Origin: Flavipsychrobacter sp.
GTDB taxonomy: Bacteria > Bacteroidota > Bacteroidia > Chitinophagales > Chitinophagaceae
DNA: 64,000 nt
Direction: 5' to 3'
Assembly (NCBI GenBank): GCA_016786615.1
Contig: JAEUVX010000002.1
Span: forward strand, 124,001 to 188,000
Below, one piece after another: positions 43,726-51,728 of the stretch (the first letter of the stretch is position 1; each line of letters opens with the position of its first letter). The position numbers and the translations under genes are program-made. The notes below the pieces were generated by a model. The model made no database searches, was not told the DNA's origin, and saw nothing but the letters and a program-made list of their open reading frames with translations.

Positions 43726-44283
43726 ATGGAGGTGACATATAACATAAAAGGGATGGTTTGTGACCGTTGTATCTCTGCCGTACAACAAGCACTCTTCGCC
43801 ATTGGTCATCAGGTAACCAGAATATACTTAGGAGAAGTTTCAATAAAAACCGAAGGAGTACAGCCTGATACTTCCACAATAGAGTCTGCGCTCAGCTCTT
43901 TGGGGCTAAGTATACTAGAAGATAAACAAGCCAAGATTATCAAACAGGTAAAAGACGTTGTTGCCAACGTTTATAGTGGAGATTTTGACTTTCCATACAC
44001 ATTCAGGCTATCTGCCTTATTGCAAGAACAATTGCGTAAAGATTACGATGCTATCAGTGCTATGTTCTCTGCTGCAGAAGGAATTACGTTGGAAAGCTAC
44101 GCTATCAACTATCGCATGAATAAGGTCAAAGAGTTTTTAGAACACACAGATAGTACACTCAGCGACATTGCTTTCAGACTAGGGTTTAATAGTGCTGCTC
44201 ATTTGTCGAAACAGTTTAAAGATATGACAGGCTTAACTACAGGTCACTATAAACTCATCAAACAAAAGAAGGTGTACGCTTAA
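43726..44283 (+). CDS. HMA-AraC fusion regulator 2 (putative copper-responsive activator)
   Basis: 185 aa from [15 protein letters not shown] (ATG at 43726; an in-frame TTG at 43702 lies at the -7 box and is excluded). Same architecture as regulator 1: an HMA domain with Cys12-x-x-Cys15, then an AraC-type double helix-turn-helix ([24 protein letters not shown] and [27 protein letters not shown]). The two proteins are clearly paralogous yet well diverged, consistent with an old duplication and possibly different metal thresholds. copA starts only 5 bp after the stop, so the two are co-transcribed from the promoter with operator site 2. Confidence 0.8.
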   Translation: MEVTYNIKGMVCDRCISAVQQALFAIGHQVTRIYLGEVSIKTEGVQPDTSTIESALSSLGLSILEDKQAKIIKQVKDVVANVYSGDFDFPYTFRLSALLQEQLRKDYDAISAMFSAAEGITLESYAINYRMNKVKEFLEHTDSTLSDIAFRLGFNSAAHLSKQFKDMTGLTTGHYKLIKQKKVYA

Positions 44284-44288
44284 TAAAA

Positions 44289-46529
44289 ATGCCAAAAATA
44301 CCAGACATGAATAATGATAAAATAATTAAAGCGACATTCCCGGTGTTGGACATGACATGTGCAGCTTGTGCTGTAAGTGTAGAGTCAATGTTGACATCTC
44401 TGGATGGTGTAACAAAAGCTAGTGTGAATTTTGCCAATCAGGATGCTTTGGTTGAGTATGATACAACAAAAGTAACTCCTGAAGCACTGCGCAAAACCGT
44501 TCAGTCGATAGGCTACGATTTGATTATAGACATATCGAATCAGGACGTATTGAAAGAAGAGGCTTACAACAAACATTACAGTGCGCTAAAGCATCGCACC
44601 ATTTGGGCAACAATACTATCGTTTCCGATAGTTGTGATAGGCATGTTTTTTATGGATATGCCATATGCAAACTGGATAATGATGGTGTTGGCTACGCCGG
44701 TAATATTCTATTTTGGCAGGAGCTTTTTTATAAATGCAGTAAAACAGGCAAAAAACGGAAAGGCTAATATGGATACACTGGTGGCATTAAGCACAGGTAT
44801 TGCATATGTTTTTAGTTTATTCAACACATTGTTTCCTGAATTCTGGCATAGGCAAGGATTACATGCGCACGTTTATTTTGAAGCAGCCGCTGTAGTTATT
44901 GCTTTTATTTCTTTGGGAAAGCTGCTGGAAGAAAAGGCTAAATCCAATACATCATCTGCAATTAAGAAACTAATTGGACTGCAACCAAAAACAGTAAGGA
45001 TGCTGGTGAATAATGTTGAAGTAGAAAAGCCAATCTCTGATGTTGTTGTGGGAGATATTGTCATAGTAAGGCCTGGAGAAAAAATACCTGTTGACGGAAA
45101 GGTTATGAATGGCCACTCTTATGTAGATGAAAGCATGATAAGTGGAGAATCTATTCCTGTACAAAAGAAACAGGATGATAAGGTATATACAGGTACTATA
45201 AATCAAAAAGGTAGTTTTCAGTTTGTAGCAGAAAAAATAGGCTCGGATACATTATTGTCTCAGATCATTAAAATGGTGCAAGAGGCACAAGGCAGCAAAG
45301 CTCCTGTGCAAAAAGTTGTAGATAAAGTAGCTGGTATATTTGTCCCTGTTGTCATTGGCATATCTATCCTCACATTTATTGTATGGATGTTATTTGGTGG
45401 TGATGCAGCATTTACTCATGCACTGCTGACATCTGTTACTGTATTGGTAATAGCCTGTCCTTGTGCACTTGGTTTAGCCACTCCCACTGCAATAATGGTA
45501 GGCATTGGTAAGGGAGCCGAATTAGGAATACTGATTAAGGATGCAGAAAGTCTTGAGATAGGACATAAGGTAAATGCCATAGTACTTGATAAGACAGGCA
45601 CAATAACGGAAGGTCATCCTGAAGTAACAGACATTCTATGGGCAGCCCGTGCAGACGATGAACAACTAAAGCAAGTGTTGTATGCTATGGAGGCTAAGTC
45701 TGAGCACCCACTTGCAGACGCTGTAGTGCGTTACTTCCAGTTGCAGAATACCACTAAAGCAGACATAGATACATTTGAAAGCATAACCGGCATGGGGGTA
45801 GTAGCAACACAAAGTGAAATGCGGTATTATGCAGGTAGCAGTAAAATGATGAAAGATGGCATAAAATCAATAGATGCCAAATTGCAAACGCAGGCAACAC
45901 AGTGGCAAGAAGAGGCGAAAACTGTTATTTGGTTTTGGAATGATGATGGAGCCTTGGCGATTGTTGCAATTGCCGATAAGGTGAAAGCAACATCTGCAGC
46001 TGCAGTAAAAAAGCTGCATAATCTGGGCATTGAAGTTTATATGCTTACCGGAGATAATAGTCAGACAGCAAAAGTGATAGCAGAACAGGTTGGAATCAAT
46101 CATTATCATGCAGAAACTTTGCCATCCGATAAAGCTGTTTTCATAAAGGAATTACAATCTAAGGGGAAAATAGTAGCCATGGTAGGTGATGGAATTAATG
46201 ATAGCCATGCACTGGCACAAGCTGATATGAGCATAGCTATGGGTAAAGGATCTGACATTGCAATAGATGTTGCGAAGATGACATTAATACATTCTGATCT
46301 CAGTACAATACCCGCAGCACTAAATCTATCCAGAAAAACAGTAAATACCATAAGACAGAATTTGTTTTGGGCATTTATCTATAACCTGATTGGTATTCCT
46401 ATTGCTGCAGGCGTGCTGTATCCCATTAACGAATTTTTGCTAGACCCAATGATAGCGGGTGCTGCAATGGCGCTCAGTTCGGTCAGCGTAGTAAGTAATA
46501 GCCTGAGGCTAAAATTAGCCCGATTGTAG
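44289..46529 (+). CDS. copA: Copper-exporting P-type ATPase (P1B)
   Basis: 746 aa. One N-terminal HMA domain with Cys24-A-A-Cys27 ([13 protein letters not shown]), then eight membrane helices, the actuator loop with SGES (ISGESIPVQ), the ion-site Cys390-Pro-Cys392 in [14 protein letters not shown], the phosphorylation site DKTGT at Asp434, the SEHPLA nucleotide-binding histidine, and [23 protein letters not shown] plus HMA defines the Cu(I)-exporting P1B-1 type. The [14 protein letters not shown] form (S in place of the usual A/P) is a minor variant. It pumps Cu(I) from cytoplasm to periplasm, where the multicopper oxidase encoded downstream can oxidise it. Co-transcribed with HMA-AraC regulator 2. 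Confidence 0.93.
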   Translation: MPKIPDMNNDKIIKATFPVLDMTCAACAVSVESMLTSLDGVTKASVNFANQDALVEYDTTKVTPEALRKTVQSIGYDLIIDISNQDVLKEEAYNKHYSALKHRTIWATILSFPIVVIGMFFMDMPYANWIMMVLATPVIFYFGRSFFINAVKQAKNGKANMDTLVALSTGIAYVFSLFNTLFPEFWHRQGLHAHVYFEAAAVVIAFISLGKLLEEKAKSNTSSAIKKLIGLQPKTVRMLVNNVEVEKPISDVVVGDIVIVRPGEKIPVDGKVMNGHSYVDESMISGESIPVQKKQDDKVYTGTINQKGSFQFVAEKIGSDTLLSQIIKMVQEAQGSKAPVQKVVDKVAGIFVPVVIGISILTFIVWMLFGGDAAFTHALLTSVTVLVIACPCALGLATPTAIMVGIGKGAELGILIKDAESLEIGHKVNAIVLDKTGTITEGHPEVTDILWAARADDEQLKQVLYAMEAKSEHPLADAVVRYFQLQNTTKADIDTFESITGMGVVATQSEMRYYAGSSKMMKDGIKSIDAKLQTQATQWQEEAKTVIWFWNDDGALAIVAIADKVKATSAAAVKKLHNLGIEVYMLTGDNSQTAKVIAEQVGINHYHAETLPSDKAVFIKELQSKGKIVAMVGDGINDSHALAQADMSIAMGKGSDIAIDVAKMTLIHSDLSTIPAALNLSRKTVNTIRQNLFWAFIYNLIGIPIAAGVLYPINEFLLDPMIAGAAMALSSVSVVSNSLRLKLARL

Positions 46530-46559
46530 AAAAATGCCTTACATATGTAAGGCATTTTT
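46530..46559 (+). terminator. Rho-independent terminator of the regulator 2-copA operon
   Basis: Perfect stem AAAAATGCCTTAC / GTAAGGCATTTTT with loop ATAT, beginning right at the copA stop codon. Confidence 0.9.
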
Positions 46560-46572
46560 GTTTGCCAACATT

Positions 46573-46603
46573 ATATAAATCACAGCCGCTATAATGTAAT
46601 AAG
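46573..46603 (+). promoter_or_regulatory. Bipartite operator, site 3 (before the MFS exporter)
   Basis: ATATAAATC (46573-46581), 9-bp spacer, ATAATGTAATAAG (46591-46603). The left half is identical to site 2 and the right half differs in one base. The -7 box begins 18 bp later. Confidence 0.7.
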
Positions 46604-46621
46604 AAGAGGTAACTGTGCAGA

Positions 46622-46629
46622 TACTTTTG
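46622..46629 (+). promoter_or_regulatory. -7 promoter box of the MFS exporter
   Basis: TACTTTTG, matching TAnnTTTG, 19 bp before the ATG at 46649; no -33 TTTG, its place is taken by operator site 3. Confidence 0.6.
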
Positions 46630-46648
46630 TGCCTATAAAAATAGTATT

Positions 46649-48067
46649 ATGCACTCAAACAATTTAACTAGCAACACAGCGTACCGAAACAGGTGGAAGG
46701 CATTACTGCTACTATGTACCGCACAATTTATGGTAATCATGGATACGTCAATTATTGGCGTAGCACTACCGGCAATCAAATCTGCGCTTGGTTACAGCCA
46801 AGCCGGCTTACAATGGATCTTTAATGCGTATGTAATATTCCTTGGTGGTTTATTGCTCTTAGGGGGTAAACTCTCCGATCTTTTCGGCCCCAGGAAGATT
46901 TTCATGACAGGTTTTATGCTGCTTACAGGCGCATCCCTACTTGCAGGCATGGCTTGGTCTGAAGGAGCGTTAAATACAGGTAGAGCATTGCAGGGAATGG
47001 GCTCTGCATTGATTGCACCTGCAGCCCTGACACTTGTAATGACGATGTTTACAGACCCTAAAGAGCTTGGAAAAGCTTTGGGTCTATGGGGCGCATCCGC
47101 TGCTGCAGGCGGTTCTGCCGGGGTGTTTCTTGGCGGCGTTATTACTGAATGGATGTCATGGAGATGGGTGTTTTTTATCAATATCCCTTTGGGCCTTGCA
47201 GTACTGATGTTTAGCAAAACCTATCTGTTGCAAGGAAGTACCAGAAAAGGTAAAGTCGATGTACTGGGCGCATTATTAATTACAGCTGCATTAGTACTGA
47301 TGGTATTTGCAATAGTAACTGCAGAAAACGGATTGCTAAATACTACAACAATTACTCAATTGGCTATTTCAGTAGGCTTGCTTGTTGCATTTTTGATAGT
47401 TCAAAAAAAACGAAATGAGCCACTGATCCCGTTGTCTGTATTTAAAGTGCCAAATCTATCGGCCGGCAATATTGTAATGGCCCTAATGGCAGCTGCATGG
47501 ATACCACTGTGGTTTTTCCTGAATCTCTACTTGCAACAGATTCTCCGGTTATCAGCATTTAAGAGCGGTCTTGCATTATTGCCAATGACAATTGTCATTA
47601 TGATACTTATGGTGGGCTTTACTGGTAAGCTGGTAGGCAAATTCGGATTTAAAAAGAATCTGATAACAGGTCTCACAGCTTTAGCTATATCCCTTTTTAT
47701 GTTTAGTCAGGCTCCGGTAAACGGTTCATTTACAGGCAATCTGTTGTTACCATCATTGTTGGCTGCTATTGGCATGTCACTGGCATATATTCCCGGCACT
47801 ATCGCTTCAATGTCTGGTGCAAAGCCAGAGGAAACAGGGCTCGCTTCAGGCTTAGTAAATACAAGTTATCAGATTGGTTCCGCATTGGGACTGGCCATCA
47901 TTGTAGCAGTATCTAGTGCAAAGACAAAACAGGCGATGCTGGACGGAGCACAAGAGATAGTTGCGCTAAACAATGGGTTTCAGTCTGCATTTGTAGCATC
48001 TACGTTTGTGGCTATACTTTCTGCTGTACTGGCTGCAATTTTCATAAAAACGCCTCAACAGCAATAA
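46649..48067 (+). CDS. MFS exporter, DHA2 (EmrB/QacA) family
   Basis: 472 aa with 14 hydrophobic helices. Helix 1 and the following loop read QFMVIMDTSIIGVALPAIKSALG and WIFNAYVIFLGGLLLLGGKLSDLFGPRKIF, the motif D1 and motif A of the 14-helix DHA2 drug:H+ antiporters; motif C-like GAAAGGSAGVFLGGVI follows in helix 5. Substrates of this family are mostly lipophilic cations or drugs. Its place between copA and other metal genes, and the shared operator, indicate that it is induced with the copper system. Whether it exports a metal chelate, a metallophore or something else is unknown. Confidence 0.88.
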   Translation: MHSNNLTSNTAYRNRWKALLLLCTAQFMVIMDTSIIGVALPAIKSALGYSQAGLQWIFNAYVIFLGGLLLLGGKLSDLFGPRKIFMTGFMLLTGASLLAGMAWSEGALNTGRALQGMGSALIAPAALTLVMTMFTDPKELGKALGLWGASAAAGGSAGVFLGGVITEWMSWRWVFFINIPLGLAVLMFSKTYLLQGSTRKGKVDVLGALLITAALVLMVFAIVTAENGLLNTTTITQLAISVGLLVAFLIVQKKRNEPLIPLSVFKVPNLSAGNIVMALMAAAWIPLWFFLNLYLQQILRLSAFKSGLALLPMTIVIMILMVGFTGKLVGKFGFKKNLITGLTALAISLFMFSQAPVNGSFTGNLLLPSLLAAIGMSLAYIPGTIASMSGAKPEETGLASGLVNTSYQIGSALGLAIIVAVSSAKTKQAMLDGAQEIVALNNGFQSAFVASTFVAILSAVLAAIFIKTPQQQ

Positions 48068-48125
48068 TCCCCTGTTATTAGTGTGCAAGCGCCTTATTGT
48101 ATGCAGATTACGATAACGCAAAATA

Positions 48126-48156
48126 ATATAAATCAAAGTCCGCATTATATAACAAT
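48126..48156 (+). promoter_or_regulatory. Bipartite operator, site 4 (before the double-HMA protein)
   Basis: ATATAAATC (48126-48134), 9-bp spacer, ATTATATAACAAT (48144-48156). The left half is identical to sites 2 and 3. The -7 box begins 18 bp later. Confidence 0.65.
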
Positions 48157-48174
48157 ACACATGTGGGTAGCTTG

Positions 48175-48182
48175 TAGTTTTG
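48175..48182 (+). promoter_or_regulatory. -7 promoter box of the double-HMA gene
   Basis: TAGTTTTG, matching TAnnTTTG, 22 bp before the ATG at 48205. Confidence 0.6.
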
Positions 48183-48204
48183 TATTGTAAATAATGGCTA
48201 ATAG

Positions 48205-48657
48205 ATGAGTCTGGTTGTATTGCATATCCCCAAGTTGAAATCGGGCAATTGTGTATCTGTTATTGCAAATAGTATTAGCAATATAAAAGGCATCAGTTTG
48301 ATATCTATTATACCAATGCTCGTAGTTGTTAAAGAACCGGCAATGCCTGAAGGATTAGAAAAGTTGCGATACACAATAGAACGCTTGGGTTACAGCATTC
48401 TGAAAATTGAAAAAGTAAACAGTTTAATAAATATTATAAACAAAATGGAAAAGGTAAAATTTAAAACGAACATTAAGTGCATTGGATGTGTTGCGCAGGT
48501 AAGCGCTAATATGAACGAATTATTAGGCGAAAATAATTGGGAAGTCGATGTTGCCAGCGCAGAAAAGACGCTGACTGTCATACAGCAAGATGGCATAACA
48601 AATGAAGATGTTGTCTCAGCTGTAGTTGCTGCAGGGTTTAAAGCAGAGAAAGTGTAA
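48205..48657 (+). CDS. Small protein with two HMA-like domains (putative copper chaperone)
   Basis: 150 aa. The C-terminal 70 residues, from MEKVKFKTNIKCIGCVAQVS, form an HMA domain with an intact C-x-x-C, like CopZ-type metallochaperones; an internal start at 48445 would yield this domain alone. The first 80 residues also have HMA spacing but keep only one cysteine (LKSGNCVSVIANSI) and end with ERLGYSILKIEKVNSLINIINK, closely resembling the HMA-to-HTH linker of the regulators ([19 protein letters not shown]). The protein thus looks like a regulator sensor domain whose DNA-binding part has been replaced by a second HMA domain. Predicted cytoplasmic. Its promoter carries operator site 4. Confidence 0.7.
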   Translation: MSLVVLHIPKLKSGNCVSVIANSISNIKGISLISIIPMLVVVKEPAMPEGLEKLRYTIERLGYSILKIEKVNSLINIINKMEKVKFKTNIKCIGCVAQVSANMNELLGENNWEVDVASAEKTLTVIQQDGITNEDVVSAVVAAGFKAEKV

Positions 48658-48734
48658 GATGAAGAAGTTCGTTCGATTGGTTAAGTTGCTTTTTTTGAAA
48701 AAATGTTGCGTTGAGCAATGATTGGTAGACAAAT

Positions 48735-48769
48735 GAGTATGTGAAAGCCGAAGGGCAAGTAACATACTC
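48735..48769. repeat. Inverted repeat upstream of the DUF3347-multicopper oxidase operon
   Basis: GAGTATGT (48735-48742) and ACATACTC (48762-48769) are perfect inverted copies with a 19-bp spacer, 16 bp before the ATG at 48785. It could be an operator or a weak leader hairpin. The four-site operator is not found here, so this operon may be controlled differently or by read-through. Confidence 0.4.
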
Positions 48770-48784
48770 TTAATAACAAACGAA

Positions 48785-49231
48785 ATGAAAAAGATATTCT
48801 TACTGGCATTTTCTGCATTGATAGGTTTTCAAGCGAATGCCCAAACAAAAGAAGAGCTTACATCTTCTTTGCACAAGTATTATAGCATAAAGGATGCTTT
48901 GATTAGCGATAATGCGAAAGAAGCATCTAAACAAGCCGAAATATTCAGTACGTATCTACGTAGCAATCCGTATACGGGTAGCGCAGACCTGCTTACACAG
49001 GTGCAAAAAATTGGTTCAGCTAAAGACATTGCCAAACAAAGGGAGTTTTTCGCACTGTTATCTGCACAAATGATAGCATTGCTTGACAAACAGACTATTG
49101 GTGAGCTTGGTTATATTCAGTTTTGCCCAATGAAAAAGGCAGAATGGATTAGCAACGACAAGAATATTAAAAACCCATACTATGGAAAAAGTATGCTAAC
49201 ATGTGGTAAGACAACCGACAGCCTGAAGTAA
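48785..49231 (+). CDS. Periplasmic DUF3347 protein (copper-handling)
   Basis: 148 aa with signal peptide ending GFQANAQ. The helical body (LHKYYSIKDALISDNAKEASKQAEIF) and the C-terminal YIQFCPMKKAEWISNDKNIKNPYYGKSMLTCG are the DUF3347 hallmark, the same block found at the C-terminus of CusB-like adaptors, with Cys and Met residues fit for Cu(I). It probably binds periplasmic copper. It lies 18 bp upstream of the multicopper oxidase gene and is surely co-transcribed with it. Confidence 0.85.
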   Translation: MKKIFLLAFSALIGFQANAQTKEELTSSLHKYYSIKDALISDNAKEASKQAEIFSTYLRSNPYTGSADLLTQVQKIGSAKDIAKQREFFALLSAQMIALLDKQTIGELGYIQFCPMKKAEWISNDKNIKNPYYGKSMLTCGKTTDSLK

Positions 49232-49249
49232 TTAAATAAAATCGCCGTT

Positions 49250-51418
49250 ATGAAGAAGCACACTGCAGTATTCTTGATGTTAATTACCTTCTTTACGAGC
49301 TCTTTGTTTGCTCAAGAAGAGCCACGTGGCCAATTGGTTACAATAGGAACCAAAATAGTTTACCATCTGTATGTAAAAGATACAACTGTCAACTTTGGTA
49401 GTAAAAGATCTGATGCGATATCAATAAATGGAACTATACCTGCGCCCACGTTATACTTCACAATAGGAGATACTGCTGAAATACATGTTCACAACATGAT
49501 GCACATGGAGACATCTATCCACTGGCATGGATTGATACTACCTAATGAACAAGATGGTGTGCCTTATCTTACAACAGCGCCTATTAAAGGGCATACAACA
49601 CATGTATATAAGTTCCCTATAGTACAAACCGGTACATACTGGTACCATTCTCATACAATGCTACAGGAGCAAAGCGGTATGTACGGTGCTATCGTGATAA
49701 AAAAACGACTACCCGCTACGATGCAAGAACACGTTGTACTTCTCAGCGACTGGACTAATGAATCACCTGCACAAGTAGAGCGATCTTTACACTATGCCAC
49801 AGATTGGTATGCGATTAAGAAAGGCGCTACACAAGATTATTGGCAATCTGTCAGAGAAGGCAAACTTGGCACAAAGCTATTGAACGAGTGGAAACGAATG
49901 ACGGCTATGGATGTTAGCGATGTTTTCTATGACAACATGCTGATTAATGGCAAGTTAAAAGATAGTATCAATAACCTTCAAGCAGGAGACAGTATTAGGC
50001 TAAGGGTAATAAACGGAAGTTCTTCTACCTATTTCTGGCTGCAATATTCGGGAGGTAAAATAATAGTTGTTGCATCCGATGGCGCAGAGGTGCAGCCTGT
50101 TGAGGTAGATAGACTCATTGTTGGAGTATCAGAAACATACGATGTCATTATTGTCAGGCCAGACACGGGTAGCTACACATTCCTGGCAACAGCAGAAGAC
50201 AGAACTAAACATACATCTTTAGTGATAAGTAGTCATCAAAATAGTTCAGTGCAGCTAATGCCAAGACTCAAATACTTTGAAGGGATGAAAATGATGAATG
50301 GTATGATGCGCATGAACGGCTCGATGAATGATATGGGGATGGGCATGAGCCTTCAGCAGATGGACATGAATACAGTAATGTATCCGGAAGTAACAGATAG
50401 CAACAAAGCAATTACCACCCTGAACTATGCAATGCTGAGAGCCCGGAGTCCAACTACTTTACCAGATGGTATGTATCGAACTTTAAGGTTTGAATTGACA
50501 GGTAACATGAATCGCTATGTATGGACAATAGACAATAAAACAATATCGGAGTCAGATAAAATACTGATTAAAAAAGGTGAAAATATTCGTATCATATTAT
50601 ATAACAACTCTATGATGCGTCACCCGATGCATTTACATGGTCATTTTTTCAGAGTATTGAATGGGAGTGGAGACTATTCCCCATTGAAAACTGTCTTAGA
50701 CATAATGCCTATGGAAACTGATACTATAGAGTTTCATGCGTCTGAGGAATATGGAGACTGGTATTTCCATTGCCATATATTATATCATATGATGTCTGGC
50801 ATGGGTAGGATATTCAGGTATGAAAACACTCCTCCAAATCCACAACTGCCTGATGAAAGAAAGGCACAAAGGAAAGTATATCACGATGATCGACGCTTTT
50901 ATCTTGGGGCTCAGATTGGCATTGAAAGTAATGGTAGTGATGGAGAAGCTATGTTGTCGAACACAAGATGGCAGTTACAAACTGAATGGAGAATAGGATT
51001 GAACAATACAAAGGGATACGAGAGCGAGACTCATATTGGTAGGTTTATAGGTAGAAATCAACAGCTATACCCATACGTAGGTTTTGATTGGAGGTATAGA
51101 AAACAGTCTGTATCAGAAACAAACCTGTTTAATCAGATAAACTCAAAGGATGAGCGTGTTGTGACATGTTTTGGTATTCAGTATACCCTGCCAATGTTGT
51201 TGAAAGCCGATGTGAGGATTGATATGACAGGCAATCTGAGGGTGCAATTATTCAGAGAAGATATTCCACTTGCTAAAAGGTTGCGATTGAATCTGATGGC
51301 TAACTCTGATAAGGAATATATGTTAGGTCTTCGATACATCGCCACAAAGTACTTTTCTATTTCTACACACTATGATAGTGATATGGGGTATGGAGCCGGC
51401 ATTACTATTACCTATTAA
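49250..51418 (+). CDS. Multicopper oxidase (CopA/CueO-type) fused to a CopB-like outer-membrane domain
   Basis: 722 aa with signal peptide (FFTSSLFAQEE). Three cupredoxin domains occupy residues about 30-530. All copper ligands are visible: His91-W-His93-G, YWYHSH, His458-PM-His461-L-His463-G-His465 and His507-Cys508-His509 with His513 and axial Met518, i.e. type 1, 2 and 3 sites complete. A Met-rich segment at about 345-375 (MKMMNGMMRMNG and following) resembles the Met-rich region of CueO/PcoA that binds Cu(I). Residues about 550-722 are a beta-strand-rich tail (TEWRIGLNNTKGYESETHIGRFIGRNQQLYPYVGFDWRY) like the CopB/PcoB barrel. It should oxidise Cu(I) in the envelope. Confidence 0.9.
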   Translation: MKKHTAVFLMLITFFTSSLFAQEEPRGQLVTIGTKIVYHLYVKDTTVNFGSKRSDAISINGTIPAPTLYFTIGDTAEIHVHNMMHMETSIHWHGLILPNEQDGVPYLTTAPIKGHTTHVYKFPIVQTGTYWYHSHTMLQEQSGMYGAIVIKKRLPATMQEHVVLLSDWTNESPAQVERSLHYATDWYAIKKGATQDYWQSVREGKLGTKLLNEWKRMTAMDVSDVFYDNMLINGKLKDSINNLQAGDSIRLRVINGSSSTYFWLQYSGGKIIVVASDGAEVQPVEVDRLIVGVSETYDVIIVRPDTGSYTFLATAEDRTKHTSLVISSHQNSSVQLMPRLKYFEGMKMMNGMMRMNGSMNDMGMGMSLQQMDMNTVMYPEVTDSNKAITTLNYAMLRARSPTTLPDGMYRTLRFELTGNMNRYVWTIDNKTISESDKILIKKGENIRIILYNNSMMRHPMHLHGHFFRVLNGSGDYSPLKTVLDIMPMETDTIEFHASEEYGDWYFHCHILYHMMSGMGRIFRYENTPPNPQLPDERKAQRKVYHDDRRFYLGAQIGIESNGSDGEAMLSNTRWQLQTEWRIGLNNTKGYESETHIGRFIGRNQQLYPYVGFDWRYRKQSVSETNLFNQINSKDERVVTCFGIQYTLPMLLKADVRIDMTGNLRVQLFREDIPLAKRLRLNLMANSDKEYMLGLRYIATKYFSISTHYDSDMGYGAGITITY

Positions 51419-51437
51419 AATAGATGAAACAAATAAA

Positions 51438-51467
51438 AGCCTCTGAAAGTTAAACTCTCAGAGGCTT
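51438..51467 (-). terminator. Terminator-like hairpin next to repeat copy 1
   Basis: Perfect 10-bp stem AAGCCTCTGA / TCAGAGGCTT. On the minus strand it runs into TTTTATTTG, so its intrinsic orientation is leftward, although it can also end the multicopper oxidase transcript 19 bp upstream. Confidence 0.6.
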
Positions 51468-51471
51468 CTAT

Positions 51472-51506
51472 TCTGTGGAGTCTACGGAACGAGTATCGAA
51501 CCAATT
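51472..51506. repeat. Three-copy repeat, copy 1
   Basis: 35 bp beginning TCTGTGGAGTCTACGGAACG and ending TCGAACCAATT. Copy 2 (54507) is identical except for one base. Similarity stops after this copy. Confidence 0.75.
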
Positions 51507-51728
51507 TTCTTGGTTGCATATTAGCAGTGATTGGTAGTATTTATTGATAGTATTGTAGACAAACAGACTTAAGAATCAGATAATATTTGTCTATTAATTT
51601 CAAAAGGAAAATACTAGCCTGCTAACATTCCTCTGTTGAGTACACTAACAAATTATTCGTACTGGCAACCTGCTAAAAACAAGTTTCGACTTTCCACTAC
51701 TATTGCTACCATATATACAGTATTAATA

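Larger units (their letters stand above)
51419..51728. other. Intergenic region with hairpin and repeat copy 1
   Basis: About 310 bp between convergent genes. It holds the hairpin at 51438-51467 and the first copy of a three-copy repeat at 51472-51506; the rest is AT-rich with nothing recognisable. Confidence 0.6.

Noticed and set aside
51472-51506. Possible tRNA gene on the minus strand at repeat copy 1 (and copies 2 and 3)
   Set aside because: Only the last about 35 bases resemble a tRNA 3' end; the T-arm cannot fold and no D or anticodon arm is present.
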